This document shows, piece by piece, positions 25,628-34,014 of a stretch of DNA of 64,000 nt. Both the position numbers and the translations under genes were made by a program. Below the pieces are notes generated by a model, which ran no database searches, was not told the DNA's origin, and saw only the letters and a program-made list of their open reading frames with translations. Numbering within the stretch: position 1 is the stretch's first letter; every line of letters starts with the position of its first letter. This DNA is from Nocardia shimofusensis NBRC 100134. Its GTDB lineage: Bacteria; Actinomycetota; Actinomycetes; Mycobacteriales; Mycobacteriaceae. The stretch lies in the NCBI RefSeq assembly GCF_001613125.1, contig NZ_BDBT01000027.1, forward strand, positions 1 to 64,000. Direction: 5' to 3'.

Positions 25628-27314
25628 ACGTATTCTCCAGCTCTTCGAAGCCGAGGGCATCGACACGATTTTCGGCATCCCCGATCCGAACTTCGTGCAC
25701 ATGTTCCACCTGGCCGAGGAACGCGGCTGGAACGTCGTCGCGCCCCATCACGAGGAATCGGCCGGCTTCATGGCCGAAGCGGTGTCCCGGATGACCGGGC
25801 GCGCGGCGGTCTGCATCGGCACCCTCGGCCCCGGCGTCGCCAATCTCGCCGGCGCCATGATGTGCGCGAAGGTGGAGAACTCGCCGGTGATCTTCCTCGG
25901 CGGTCAGCGCGCCCGCATCACCGAGCAGCGAGTGCGCCGTGGCCGCATCCAGTTCGTCAAACAGGCCGAACTGTTCGAGCCGTCGGTGAAGTACAGCGCC
26001 AGCATCGAATACGCCGACCAGACCGACGAGATCATCCGGGAAGGGCTGCGCAAGGCGCTGTCGGGCACCCCCGGCCCGGTCTACATCGAGTACCCCTCGC
26101 ACGTCATCCTCGAAGACCTCGACGTGCCCGCGCCGCTGCCGCCCGAGCGCTACCGCCTCGTCGGCCAGACCGCGGGCGCCGACAGGATCGCCGAGGCCGT
26201 CGAACTCATCCGCGCCGCGAAGCAGCCCGTGCTGCTGGCCGGGCACGGCGTGCACACCACCCGCTCGGGTGCGGCCGTGCGCGCGCTCGCCGAGGCGATG
26301 GCCTGCCCGGTCATCCAGACCTCCGGCGGCACCTCCTACATCGAGGGACTCGAGGACCGCACCTTCCCGTACGGGTTCTCCCCCGCCGCCGTCGAAGCCG
26401 TCGTCGCCTCGGATCTGTGCCTGGCCATCGGCACCGAACTCGGCGAGCCCGTGCACTACGGGCGCGGCAGGCACTGGATCGCCAACGAGGCGAACCGGAA
26501 ATGGATTCTCGTCGAGCAGGATCCGGCCGCGATCGGCGTCAATCGCCCCATCGACGTCCCGCTCGTCGGCGACCTGCGCGCCGTGGTGCCGCAGCTGATC
26601 GAGGCGCTGAAGGACACCCCGCGCACCGCGACGCCGGAACTCGCGCGCTGGATCGAGCAGGACGCGGCCCGGTTGGCCGAACTCGCCGAAACCGCGCCGT
26701 CCGGGCGCTCGCCGGTGCATCCGGCCCGGCTGATCGTCGAGGCCACCAAGGTCTTTCCCCCCGACGGCATCATGGTCCGCGACGGCGGCGCCACCACCAT
26801 CTTCGGCTGGACCTATTCGCAGGCCAAGCCGCACGACGTGATCTGGAACCAGAACTTCGGTCACCTCGGCACCGGCCTGCCGTATGCCGTGGGCGCGTCC
26901 GTCGCCGAGGGCCGCAAGCGCCCGGTCATGCTCGTCACCGGCGACTCGTCGTTCCAGTTCCAGATCGCCGAACTCGAGACCGCCGCCCGGCTGAACCTGC
27001 CGCTGGTGTGCGTGGTGGCCGTCGACTACGCCTGGGGCCTGGAAGTCGGTGTGTACAAACGCACCTTCGGTCAGGGTTCGCGCGAGACCGGCACGCACTG
27101 GAGCACCGAGACCCGCCTCGACAAGGTCGCCGAGGGGTTCGGCTGCTACGGCGAATACGTCGAGCGCGAGGAGGACATCGCGCCGGCCGTCAAACGCGCC
27201 TACGCCAGTGGCAAACCCGGCGTCATCCACGTGGCCGTCGACCCGAAGGCCAATTCCGAGGAAATGCCCTCCTACGACGAGTTCCGCACCTGGTACGCCG
27301 AAGGGACACAGTGA
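25608..27314 (+). CDS. Thiamine diphosphate-dependent enzyme (acetolactate synthase/decarboxylase-like)
   Basis: 568 residues with the three-domain ThDP layout. The N-terminal Pyr domain has the activating glutamate in HHEESAGFMAEA (residues 48-50). The middle domain has GADRIAEAVELI and VLLAGHGVH. The C-terminal PP domain starts at about residue 440, where GDSSFQF opens the ThDP motif. The motif usually ends with two Asn; here the end reads VDYAWG, so metal or loop binding is altered. Family members are carboligases, 2-oxoacid decarboxylases and 2-hydroxyacyl-CoA lyases. Followed at 3 nt by aldehyde dehydrogenase, which fits an aldehyde-releasing C-C cleavage. Exact reaction unknown. Confidence 0.85.
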   Translation: MSVKVFERILQLFEAEGIDTIFGIPDPNFVHMFHLAEERGWNVVAPHHEESAGFMAEAVSRMTGRAAVCIGTLGPGVANLAGAMMCAKVENSPVIFLGGQRARITEQRVRRGRIQFVKQAELFEPSVKYSASIEYADQTDEIIREGLRKALSGTPGPVYIEYPSHVILEDLDVPAPLPPERYRLVGQTAGADRIAEAVELIRAAKQPVLLAGHGVHTTRSGAAVRALAEAMACPVIQTSGGTSYIEGLEDRTFPYGFSPAAVEAVVASDLCLAIGTELGEPVHYGRGRHWIANEANRKWILVEQDPAAIGVNRPIDVPLVGDLRAVVPQLIEALKDTPRTATPELARWIEQDAARLAELAETAPSGRSPVHPARLIVEATKVFPPDGIMVRDGGATTIFGWTYSQAKPHDVIWNQNFGHLGTGLPYAVGASVAEGRKRPVMLVTGDSSFQFQIAELETAARLNLPLVCVVAVDYAWGLEVGVYKRTFGQGSRETGTHWSTETRLDKVAEGFGCYGEYVEREEDIAPAVKRAYASGKPGVIHVAVDPKANSEEMPSYDEFRTWYAEGTQ

Positions 27315-27316
27315 TC

Positions 27317-28753
27317 ATGCCCACCCTCTCCACCTTCTACATCGGCGGCAAGTGGATCGACCCCGCCACCTCCGCGACCTTCGAGGTCGTCAACCCCGCC
27401 ACCGAGGAAATCCACGGCACGGTCGCCGCGGGCTCGGCCGCCGACATCGACCGCGCCGTCGCCGCCGCCCGGACGGCATTCCCCCACTGGTCGGTGTCTT
27501 CGGTCGGCGACCGGCTGACGCTGTTGCGCGCCGTCGCCGAGGAATACGACCGCCGCCGCGGTGATCTCGCCGCCGCTCTCACCGCCGAGATGGGCGCACC
27601 GGCCGCGCTGGCCGGCGGCTTCCAGGTCGATCTCGGCGCCGGGCATCTCACCACCGCCCTCGGCATCCTGGAGAACTTCCCGTTCGAGGAACAGCGCGGC
27701 GCGACCCTGGTGGTCAAGGAACCGATCGGCGTCTGCGGCCTGATCACCCCGTGGAATTGGCCGCTCAACCAGATCGCGGTGAAGGTCTTCCCCGCCCTGG
27801 CCACCGGCTGCACCGTGGTCCTCAAACCCTCCGAGCAGACCCCGTTCTCGGCACACATCTTCGCCGAGATCCTCGATGCCGCAGGCGTTCCCGCGGGCGT
27901 GTTCAACCTCGTCCAGGGTGACGGCCCCGGCGCGGGCGCCCCGCTGGCCGCGCACCCCGACGTGGACCTGATCTCGTTCACCGGTTCCACCCGGGCGGGC
28001 ATCGAGATCGCGCGCGCCGCGGCACCCAGCGTCAAGCGGGTCACTCAGGAGCTCGGCGGTAAGAGCCCGAACATCGTGCTCGACGACGCCGGCCTGTCCG
28101 CCAATGTCGCCGGTGCGGTGGCGACCATCATGAACAACTCCGGCCAGACCTGTAGCGCCCTGTCGCGCATGCTGGTTCCCCGCAGCCGGATGGACGAGGC
28201 CGTCGAGGCCGCGCGCACCGCGGCCGCCGCGTTGACCGTCGGCGATCCCACCGGCGAAGTCGCGCTCGGCCCCGTGGTGTCCCGGGCACAGTTCGACAAG
28301 ATCCAGTCGCTGATCCAGCGCGGCATCGACGAAGGCGCCACCCTGGTCACCGGCGGCACGGGCCGTCCGGACGGACTCGAGCGCGGCTGGTTCGTCAAGC
28401 CGACCGTCTTCGCGAACGTCACCAACGACATGACCATCGCCCGCGAAGAGATCTTCGGCCCCGTCCTGGCGATTCTCGCCTACGAGGACATCGACCACGC
28501 CGTCGAACTCGCCAACGACACCGAATACGGTCTCGCGGGCAACGTCGCGGGCGCCGACCTGGAACTGGCCCGCTCGGTGGCCCGCCGCATCCGCGCGGGC
28601 TGGGTCTCCATCAACGACGCCTTCGACTTCCAGTGCCCGTTCGGCGGCTATCGCAAGAGTGGAAACGGCAGGGAGTGGGGCGAATTCGGCTTCCACGACT
28701 ATCTGGAGACGAAGGGCATCCTCGGATACCTGCCCGAGGCGGCGCAGGGCTGA
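27317..28753 (+). CDS. NAD(P)-dependent aldehyde dehydrogenase
   Basis: 478 residues, full ALDH length. Motifs are PWNWPLNQIAVKVFPALATGCTVVLKPSEQTP, FTGSTRAG, the general base Glu near residue 245 in QELGGKSPNIV, the nucleophilic Cys near 279 in NNSGQTCSAL, and EEIFGPV. It oxidises an aldehyde to an acid (or to a CoA ester if acylating, though the CoA-acylating hallmark is not evident). ATG 27317 lies 3 nt after the TPP enzyme stop. It is the last gene of the operon from 18944, ending before a hairpin at 28764. It probably consumes the aldehyde from the TPP enzyme. Confidence 0.92.
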   Translation: MPTLSTFYIGGKWIDPATSATFEVVNPATEEIHGTVAAGSAADIDRAVAAARTAFPHWSVSSVGDRLTLLRAVAEEYDRRRGDLAAALTAEMGAPAALAGGFQVDLGAGHLTTALGILENFPFEEQRGATLVVKEPIGVCGLITPWNWPLNQIAVKVFPALATGCTVVLKPSEQTPFSAHIFAEILDAAGVPAGVFNLVQGDGPGAGAPLAAHPDVDLISFTGSTRAGIEIARAAAPSVKRVTQELGGKSPNIVLDDAGLSANVAGAVATIMNNSGQTCSALSRMLVPRSRMDEAVEAARTAAAALTVGDPTGEVALGPVVSRAQFDKIQSLIQRGIDEGATLVTGGTGRPDGLERGWFVKPTVFANVTNDMTIAREEIFGPVLAILAYEDIDHAVELANDTEYGLAGNVAGADLELARSVARRIRAGWVSINDAFDFQCPFGGYRKSGNGREWGEFGFHDYLETKGILGYLPEAAQG

Positions 28754-28763
28754 TCCGGCGACA

Positions 28764-28796
28764 GGGCGCTCGCGGCCGCGCGGCGACCGAGCGCCC
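28764..28796. terminator. Hairpin between convergent operons
   Basis: GGGCGCTCG (28764-28772) pairs perfectly with CGAGCGCCC (28788-28796) across a 15-nt GC-rich loop. It lies 11 nt after the aldehyde dehydrogenase stop and before the convergent alcohol dehydrogenase stop; probable shared terminator. Confidence 0.55.
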
Positions 28797-28843
28797 CACA
28801 GCCGTCCGTGGTGTCGCTCGGCCTGCGAGCCGGATCGGACGAG

Positions 28844-29884
28844 TCAGCCGTTCGGCAGGATGACGGCGCGCCCGTCGATCGTCCCGGCGTGCAAGCGCTT
28901 GTAGGCCTCGGGCGCGTCGTCCATGGCGAAGGTCTCCACATGCACATCGAGCGCACCGGCCCGAGCCAGATCGAGCACCTCACGCAGTTCGGTACGAGAG
29001 CCCCAGTACGGCGCGGTCACGGTGACCTCGTACGGCGGTGAGCCGAAGCCGACCGGCACCGAGCCGCTGCCGACGCCCACCACCGTCAGATCGCCCTCCA
29101 TCGCGACGCAGGCCGCGGCGGTGGCGGTCGTCGGCGGGGCGCCCACGAAGTCGAGTACCACTGTCGCGCCCCGGCCTCCGGTGAGATCCTTGACCTTTTC
29201 GGCCGCGTGTTCGTCGGAGGTCAGCACCTCGTGCGCGCCCACCGAACGCGCCAGTTCCAGCTTGCCCGCCATGGTGTCCAGCGCGATCACCCGCGCGGGA
29301 CTGAGGGCCCGCAGAATCTGAATGGCCACGTGGCCGAGCCCGCCCGCGCCGATCACCACCGCGGTCGAGCCCGGCACGAGCTTGGGCAACGAGCGTTTGA
29401 TCGCGTGATACGGGGTGAGGCCGGCGTCGGTGAGCGGCACCGCGCGAACCGGGTCGAGGCCGCGCAACGGCTCCAGGTGACGGACGTCGTCCACGATCAT
29501 GTATTCGGCGATGGCGCCGGGTGAGCCCAGGCCGGGCGGGAAGATGCCCAGCTCCATCGTGCGCAGGCAGTAGTTCTCCCGGCCGCCGGCGCACGGCGGG
29601 CAGGTGCCGCATCCCCATGGTCCGTACACCGCGACGTCTTCTCCCACCGCGACTCCGGTGACGCCCGCGCCGAGGGCGGCGACTGTCCCCACACCTTCGT
29701 GGCCCAGGGTGAGCGGCAACGGGAACGGCAGCTCGGCCTCCGACCAGGACATCACCACGAAATCGGAGTGGCAGACGCCCGCCGCGGTCACCTTCAACAG
29801 CACCTGCCCCGGTCCTGGTTCCGGATCGGGCACCTCGACCAGTTCCGGCGATCCACCGATCGTCCGATACTGCAAAGCCTTCAT
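28844..29884 (-). CDS. Zinc-dependent alcohol dehydrogenase
   Basis: 346 residues, MDR superfamily. Catalytic zinc ligands are Cys38 (GVCHSDF) and His62-Glu63 (GHEGVG). Structural zinc cysteines are at 92, 95, 98 and 106 (CGTCPPCAGGRENYC). The coenzyme motif is GAGGLGHVAIQ, with ALDT following the second strand, so NAD is likely. ATG 29884 has GGAGG six bases upstream; the GTG three bases earlier is less well placed. It is alone on the strand after the MarR gene, 167 nt away, and converges with the aldehyde dehydrogenase. It may interconvert an alcohol and aldehyde in the same metabolism, but its regulation seems separate. Confidence 0.93.
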   Translation of the reverse strand: MKALQYRTIGGSPELVEVPDPEPGPGQVLLKVTAAGVCHSDFVVMSWSEAELPFPLPLTLGHEGVGTVAALGAGVTGVAVGEDVAVYGPWGCGTCPPCAGGRENYCLRTMELGIFPPGLGSPGAIAEYMIVDDVRHLEPLRGLDPVRAVPLTDAGLTPYHAIKRSLPKLVPGSTAVVIGAGGLGHVAIQILRALSPARVIALDTMAGKLELARSVGAHEVLTSDEHAAEKVKDLTGGRGATVVLDFVGAPPTTATAAACVAMEGDLTVVGVGSGSVPVGFGSPPYEVTVTAPYWGSRTELREVLDLARAGALDVHVETFAMDDAPEAYKRLHAGTIDGRAVILPNG

Positions 29885-30051
29885 CACGCACCTCCGGGTC
29901 GAGCTCGCTCGGTCGGATACAGCAGTCGGGCCGGCCGCGGCCGGTCGCTAGAGGCATACCTGTCCCGAGCGTACCGACCTCGATCGAATTCCGTTGCGAT
30001 CGAACATCGCGGAGCCGTCGCGGGCAGCGCGCGATCGGGCGGTGCGCCGGT

Positions 30052-30441
30052 TCAGGCGAAGTGCTTGCGCAGGATTTCCTTGTGCGTCGGGCGAGCCGCC
30101 TCCAGCCGTTCCCGTCCCTCGGGGGTGAGCTTCAAGAAGTTGGCGCGGCGGTCGAAATCGCAGGCCGCGCGCTCCACCAGCCCGGCTTTCTCCAGCCGGG
30201 TCACGGTGCGCGAGAGCGCGCTCTGGCTCAGGTACATCGCGGTCTCGATGTCCTTCATCTTGACCTTCTCCGAGGACTCGTCGCCGCAGCGGCCTGCGAG
30301 GATCTGCAGCAGCTCGAACTCGCTGAGGCCGAGCTGGTGGCGCGCCTGGAGCACGTTCTCCAGCTCCGACGAGGTGCCGTGGTAGAGCCGGAGCGTTTCG
30401 GACCACTTCGCGCAGACATCTTTGTCGGTGTCGTGGTACAT
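30052..30441 (-). CDS. MarR family transcriptional regulator
   Basis: 129 residues. The winged helix reads MKDIETAMYLSQSALSRTVTRLEKAGLVERAACDFDRRANFLKLT in pieces: recognition helix near residues 68-82, wing Asp-Arg-Arg at 96-98, and a C-terminal dimer helix. Divergent from an MFS exporter gene. The 100-nt gap carries a 17-bp inverted repeat (30503-30519) and other GCATT repeats suited to a MarR dimer. ATG 30441 is the only good start. It probably represses the exporter until an aromatic or other toxic ligand binds. Confidence 0.92.
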   Translation of the reverse strand: MYHDTDKDVCAKWSETLRLYHGTSSELENVLQARHQLGLSEFELLQILAGRCGDESSEKVKMKDIETAMYLSQSALSRTVTRLEKAGLVERAACDFDRRANFLKLTPEGRERLEAARPTHKEILRKHFA

Positions 30442-30470
30442 GACCCGAGGCTAGCATGTCAAGGCATTTT

Positions 30471-30527
30471 ATGCGCACGCATTACATGCTGTGGCATTAC
30501 ATGCATTGACATTCAATGCGTGCGCAT
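30471..30527. promoter_or_regulatory. MarR/MFS divergent operator region
   Basis: Contains a 13-bp inverted pair ATGCGCACGCATT (30471-30483) with AATGCGTGCGCAT (30515-30527). It has a nested perfect site GCATTGA-CAT-TCAATGC (30503-30519) and a direct repeat GCATTACATGC (30479-30489, 30494-30504). The AT-richer sequence and GCATT half-sites make this the likely MarR binding and promoter region for both genes. Confidence 0.7.
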
Positions 30528-30541
30528 CTAAGTTCTTTCTG

Positions 30542-31990
30542 GTGACCACGACAACGGCACCCCAGAACCTTTCCGCTCCAACCCTTTCCGAACCGACCGC
30601 CGGCGGTTGGGGGCCCAAGCTGTGGGCCATCCTGTTCGTCGCCGGTCTGGCGATGTTCCTCGACGCCCTCGACGTCTCCATGGTCGGCGTCGCACTCCCC
30701 TCCATCGGCCACGACCTGGGCCTGGACACCTCCGCGCTGCAGTGGGTCGTCAACGGCTACATCCTCGGCTACGGCGGACTGCTGCTGCTGGGCGGACGAG
30801 CCGCCGACCTGCTCGGCCGACGGCAGGTCTTCCTCACCGCGCTGGTGGTCTTCGGCATCGCCTCCCTCGTCGGCGGACTCGTCGACGACGGCGCGCTGCT
30901 GATCGCCACCCGCATCGTGAAGGGCATCGCCGCCGCCTTCACCGCGCCCGCCGCGCTCTCGATCGTCACCACGACGTTCAAGGAAGGCCACGACCGCAAC
31001 CGCGCCCTGTCGATCTTCACCATCTTCGGCGCCACCGGTTACGCCTCCGGCCTGATCGTGTCCGGCCTGCTCACCGGCATCGACTGGCGGCTGACCTTCT
31101 ACATGCCGGTCGCGGTCGTCGCGATCGTGCTCGTCACCGCATGGTTCGTGGTGCCGCGCGCCGGCGAGGACGCAGCGAAGGAAGAGGGCGGCATCGATTT
31201 CACCGGCGCCGTCCTGCTGACCGGCGGCATGCTGTCGGCGGTCTACACGATCGTCACCGCGCCCGAGACCGGCTTCACCGCCACCGTCATCGCGACCACC
31301 ATCCTCGCGGTCGGCCTGCTCGGCACGTTCTTCGTGGTGGAGAATCGCGTCGGCCACCCACTGGTGCGGCTGAGCATCTTCAAGGTGCGGTCGATCGTGC
31401 GGGCGAACCTGGCCGCCCTGGCCATCTTCGGCTCCTACCTCAGCTTCCAGACGATCGTCTCGCTGTATCTGCAGAACACGCTGGATTGGGAGCCGCTGCA
31501 GATGGCGTTGGCGATGGCGCCGGCAGGCATCATCGTGGCCGTCCTCTCGCCGATGGCGGGCAAGCTCATCGACCGCTTCGGCACGGCCCCGATGATCATC
31601 GCCGCCCTCGCCTCGTTCGTCGCGGGCTACCTCTGGTTCCTCGCCCGCGGCGGCAACCCGGACCCGAACTACGTGCTCGACTACCTCCCGGCCTTCCTGC
31701 TGCTGGGTCTCGGCTTCGCGCTCGGTTTCTCCTCGGTGATGGTCCAGGCGACCGAGGGCATCGCCGACCACGAACAGGGCCTGGCCTCCGGCCTCGTGCA
31801 GACCTCGCTGCAGATCGGCGGGGCGGTCGTGCTCGCCGTCACCACCGGCCTGATCAGCGGCGCCGCCACCGACGGCATCGCCGGCTACCGGCCAGGGCTC
31901 TACCTGGTCACCCTGGTCGCGGCGATCGGACTGGTCGCCTCGGCCTCGGCCCTGCTCGCCCGCAAGCAGGTGGTCGCCGAACTCGGCTGA
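30542..31990 (+). CDS. MFS drug/solute exporter, DHA2 (14-TM) type
   Basis: 482 residues and about 14 hydrophobic helices. TM1 begins LWAILFVAGLAMFLDALDVSMVGVALPSIG, with the DHA2 D-x-x-x-V-x-V-A-L-P motif; GGRAADLLGRRQVFL is motif A. Typical substrates are lipophilic drugs and toxic metabolites exported by proton antiport. GTG 30542 is chosen because the family N-terminus begins there; the upstream in-frame GTG at 30491 lies inside the operator. There is no Shine-Dalgarno in front of it, so the mRNA may be leaderless. Regulated by the divergent MarR gene. It might export a pathway intermediate, which is inference. Confidence 0.9.
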   Translation: MTTTTAPQNLSAPTLSEPTAGGWGPKLWAILFVAGLAMFLDALDVSMVGVALPSIGHDLGLDTSALQWVVNGYILGYGGLLLLGGRAADLLGRRQVFLTALVVFGIASLVGGLVDDGALLIATRIVKGIAAAFTAPAALSIVTTTFKEGHDRNRALSIFTIFGATGYASGLIVSGLLTGIDWRLTFYMPVAVVAIVLVTAWFVVPRAGEDAAKEEGGIDFTGAVLLTGGMLSAVYTIVTAPETGFTATVIATTILAVGLLGTFFVVENRVGHPLVRLSIFKVRSIVRANLAALAIFGSYLSFQTIVSLYLQNTLDWEPLQMALAMAPAGIIVAVLSPMAGKLIDRFGTAPMIIAALASFVAGYLWFLARGGNPDPNYVLDYLPAFLLLGLGFALGFSSVMVQATEGIADHEQGLASGLVQTSLQIGGAVVLAVTTGLISGAATDGIAGYRPGLYLVTLVAAIGLVASASALLARKQVVAELG

Positions 31991-32015
31991 ACGGATCGAC
32001 AGCCGATCGCACAGA

Positions 32016-32044
32016 GATGGGGTCGCCGAATCGGTGGCCCCATC
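32016..32044. terminator. Hairpin after the MFS gene
   Basis: GATGGGG (32016-32022) pairs with CCCCATC (32038-32044) in the convergent gap between the exporter and the minus-strand gene ending at 32138. Modest stem; probable terminator. Confidence 0.45.
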
Positions 32045-32137
32045 GAGGTGTGCGCGCGGCCCGTACAGGGCGCGACCGCCGACGACCGCTCCTGCGACAG
32101 CGTCCGGCCGGAGTCGTCGGTCGATACCGGCTGCGAC

Positions 32138-32551
32138 TCAGAACTCGACGTCCTCCACCCGCGCACCGATGCGGTCTTCGGCGAGGAACTCCGCCACGCG
32201 ATGGGCGAACTTCTCCGCCCAGATACGTCCGACCGAGTACTTGTCGAAGCCGAGTCCGATGAACACCGCCCGGGTTTCGTTCTCCGCTTCGCGGTAGACG
32301 ATGTGGATCGTCTGTCCGCCCGTCGCGTCGACGAGGTCGTACCAGGGCGCGGGATTGTCGTAGTCCTGCCGCCGCTGATCGCCGGGGGCGAGCCGTTCAC
32401 TCGACCACCGTTCGCCCAGCCCCACCAGCATCGCGTACTTGAACTTCCGGTCCATCCAGGTGGGCTTCTCACGCACCGCCCGATGCACCGTCATCGCGAT
32501 CCGAGACGTCGGCACGTCGGTGATCAGGACGGATCCGACGTTCTCGGCCAT
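32138..32551 (-). CDS. Conserved hypothetical protein (137 aa)
   Basis: I do not recognise the family with certainty. 137 residues, no signal peptide or membrane helix, with aromatic and charged patches (KPTWMDRKFKYAMLVGLGERW, PAPWYDLVDATGG, IHIVYREAENETRAVFIGLGFD) and a C-terminal EDVEF. The pattern is reminiscent of small alpha-beta stress or transport-associated proteins, but nothing catalytic stands out. ATG 32551 has GGGGGA upstream; the longer frame lacks conservation-like composition. It lies 202 nt after the 32754 dehydrogenase on the same strand and may be independently transcribed. Confidence 0.65.
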   Translation of the reverse strand: MAENVGSVLITDVPTSRIAMTVHRAVREKPTWMDRKFKYAMLVGLGERWSSERLAPGDQRRQDYDNPAPWYDLVDATGGQTIHIVYREAENETRAVFIGLGFDKYSVGRIWAEKFAHRVAEFLAEDRIGARVEDVEF

Positions 32552-32753
32552 GCATCTTCCCCCACTGGGTCGTACTACCAGGATGAAGGGGTCAGGATAG
32601 AGGGCGAACGAGGCTTCGGACAGTTCACTTCCAGACGGACGAACCGGCCCGAGTGGCCAAGTGCGCCAACTCGACTCCGGCTGCGGCCGAGAGGAGTCGC
32701 CGACCTGCGGCGACATCGTGTCCGGCGCTCCCGCCGCACAGGCCGGGGAGCGA

Positions 32754-33905
32754 CTACGAGACCCCCAGGTCCCTGGCGATGATCATCTTCATCACCTCGC
32801 TGGTGCCCGCGTAGATGCGGGCGACCCGCGCATCGGTGTAGAGCCGGGCGATCGGATACTCCATCATGTAGCCGTAGCCGCCGAACAGTTGCAGGCAGCG
32901 GTCGACGACTCGGGCCTGCATCTCGGTGCAGAAGAGTTTGACGCGGGCGGCGTCGGGGGCGGACAGGACGCCGTCGATCAGGTCGAGGACCGCGCGGTCG
33001 ATCATGGTCTGGGCGGCTTCGACCTCGGCGGACATGGCGGCGAGTTCGAATTTGGTGTTCTGGAACGAGGAGACCGGGGTGCCGAATGCCTTGCGCTGCT
33101 TGGTGTAGTCGACGGTAGCGGTGACGGCGGCGCGGGCCTGGGCGACGGAGCCGACAGCGACGGTGAGGCGTTCCTGGGGAAGGTTGTGGCCAAGGTATCC
33201 GAAGGCCGCGCCCTCGTCGCCGAGGCGATTGGCCACCGGCACACGCACATCCGTGAAGGACAACTCCATGGTGTCCTGCACCTTGCAGCCCATCTTCTCG
33301 AGCATGCGGCCGCGTTCGAAGCCGGGCATGCCGTCCTCCACGACGAGCAGGGTGAGGCCGGCGCGGCGGTTGTCCGGGTCGGTGCCGGTGCGGGCGACGA
33401 CGATGACCAGGTCGGCGAGCAGGCCACCGGTGATGAAGGTCTTGGCGCCGTTGAGGATGTAGTGGTCGCCGTCGCGGACGGCGGTGGTGCGGACACCGGC
33501 CAGGTCGGAGCCGGTGCCGGGTTCGGTCATGGCCACGGCGGTGAGCAGGCGGCCGGTGGCCAGACCGGGGAACCAGCGGTCGCGTTGCGCGGGGTCGGCG
33601 TATTCGAGGAAATACGGGAGGATGACGTCGAGCTGGGTGCGGACGGTGCCGAGGGTGACCAGGGCACGGGCGGCTTCCTCCTGGAGGATCACGTTGTAGC
33701 GGTAGTCGCGGATACCCGCTCCCCCGTGTTCCTCGGGTAGCGCGATGCCGAGCATGCCGAGATCGCCCATGGCGGCGAAGATCTCGCGCGGCATCTGTCC
33801 GGCTTTCTCCCACGCGGAGTAGTCGGGGACGATCTGTTTCTCGATGAAGTCCGCGACCAGTCGACGGAAGGCTTCGTGGTCGGGGGTGAACAGATCGCGG
33901 CGCAC
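32754..33905 (-). CDS. Acyl-CoA dehydrogenase
   Basis: 383 residues, complete ACAD. It has AMTEPGTGSDLAGVRTTA for FAD/substrate binding, LNGAKTFITGGLLADLVIVVART, RKAFGTPVSSFQNTKF, and QLFGGYGYMMEYPIARLYTDARV with YAGTSEVMKMIIARDL at the end. The MCAD-type Glu is replaced by Ala (YAGTS), so the base is probably in the alternative helix position used by isovaleryl-CoA-type enzymes. GTG 33905 follows GGAG; the extra upstream 64 codons are proline/arginine-rich and overlap the thiolase end. It is unpaired, so probably a homotetramer. Downstream of thiolase in the ABC/beta-oxidation gene series. Confidence 0.9.
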   Translation of the reverse strand: MRRDLFTPDHEAFRRLVADFIEKQIVPDYSAWEKAGQMPREIFAAMGDLGMLGIALPEEHGGAGIRDYRYNVILQEEAARALVTLGTVRTQLDVILPYFLEYADPAQRDRWFPGLATGRLLTAVAMTEPGTGSDLAGVRTTAVRDGDHYILNGAKTFITGGLLADLVIVVARTGTDPDNRRAGLTLLVVEDGMPGFERGRMLEKMGCKVQDTMELSFTDVRVPVANRLGDEGAAFGYLGHNLPQERLTVAVGSVAQARAAVTATVDYTKQRKAFGTPVSSFQNTKFELAAMSAEVEAAQTMIDRAVLDLIDGVLSAPDAARVKLFCTEMQARVVDRCLQLFGGYGYMMEYPIARLYTDARVARIYAGTSEVMKMIIARDLGVS

Positions 33906-34014
33906 AGGATTCTCCGATCGGGCGGGCTCGGCTCCCGAGATCCGGCACGGCGGGCACACGAAGCCGCCGGGCCGGGCAAGCGCTCCGGAACGAGCTGTGT
34001 TGCGGTACTCGGGT

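Noticed and set aside
25862..27316. Open frame running in from inside the TPP enzyme gene to the aldehyde dehydrogenase
   Set aside because: Only the part from ATG 27317 matches ALDH; the upstream part is a frame shadow of the TPP enzyme.
29932..29945. CCGGCCGCGGCCGG self-complementary block before the alcohol dehydrogenase
   Set aside because: Simple GC palindrome expected by chance in this composition; not tied to a gene end or regulator.
32048..32782. Plus-strand 244-codon frame opposite the 137-aa gene
   Set aside because: Composition is typical of an antisense shadow; the minus-strand frame has a good GGGGGA ribosome site and ordinary protein composition.
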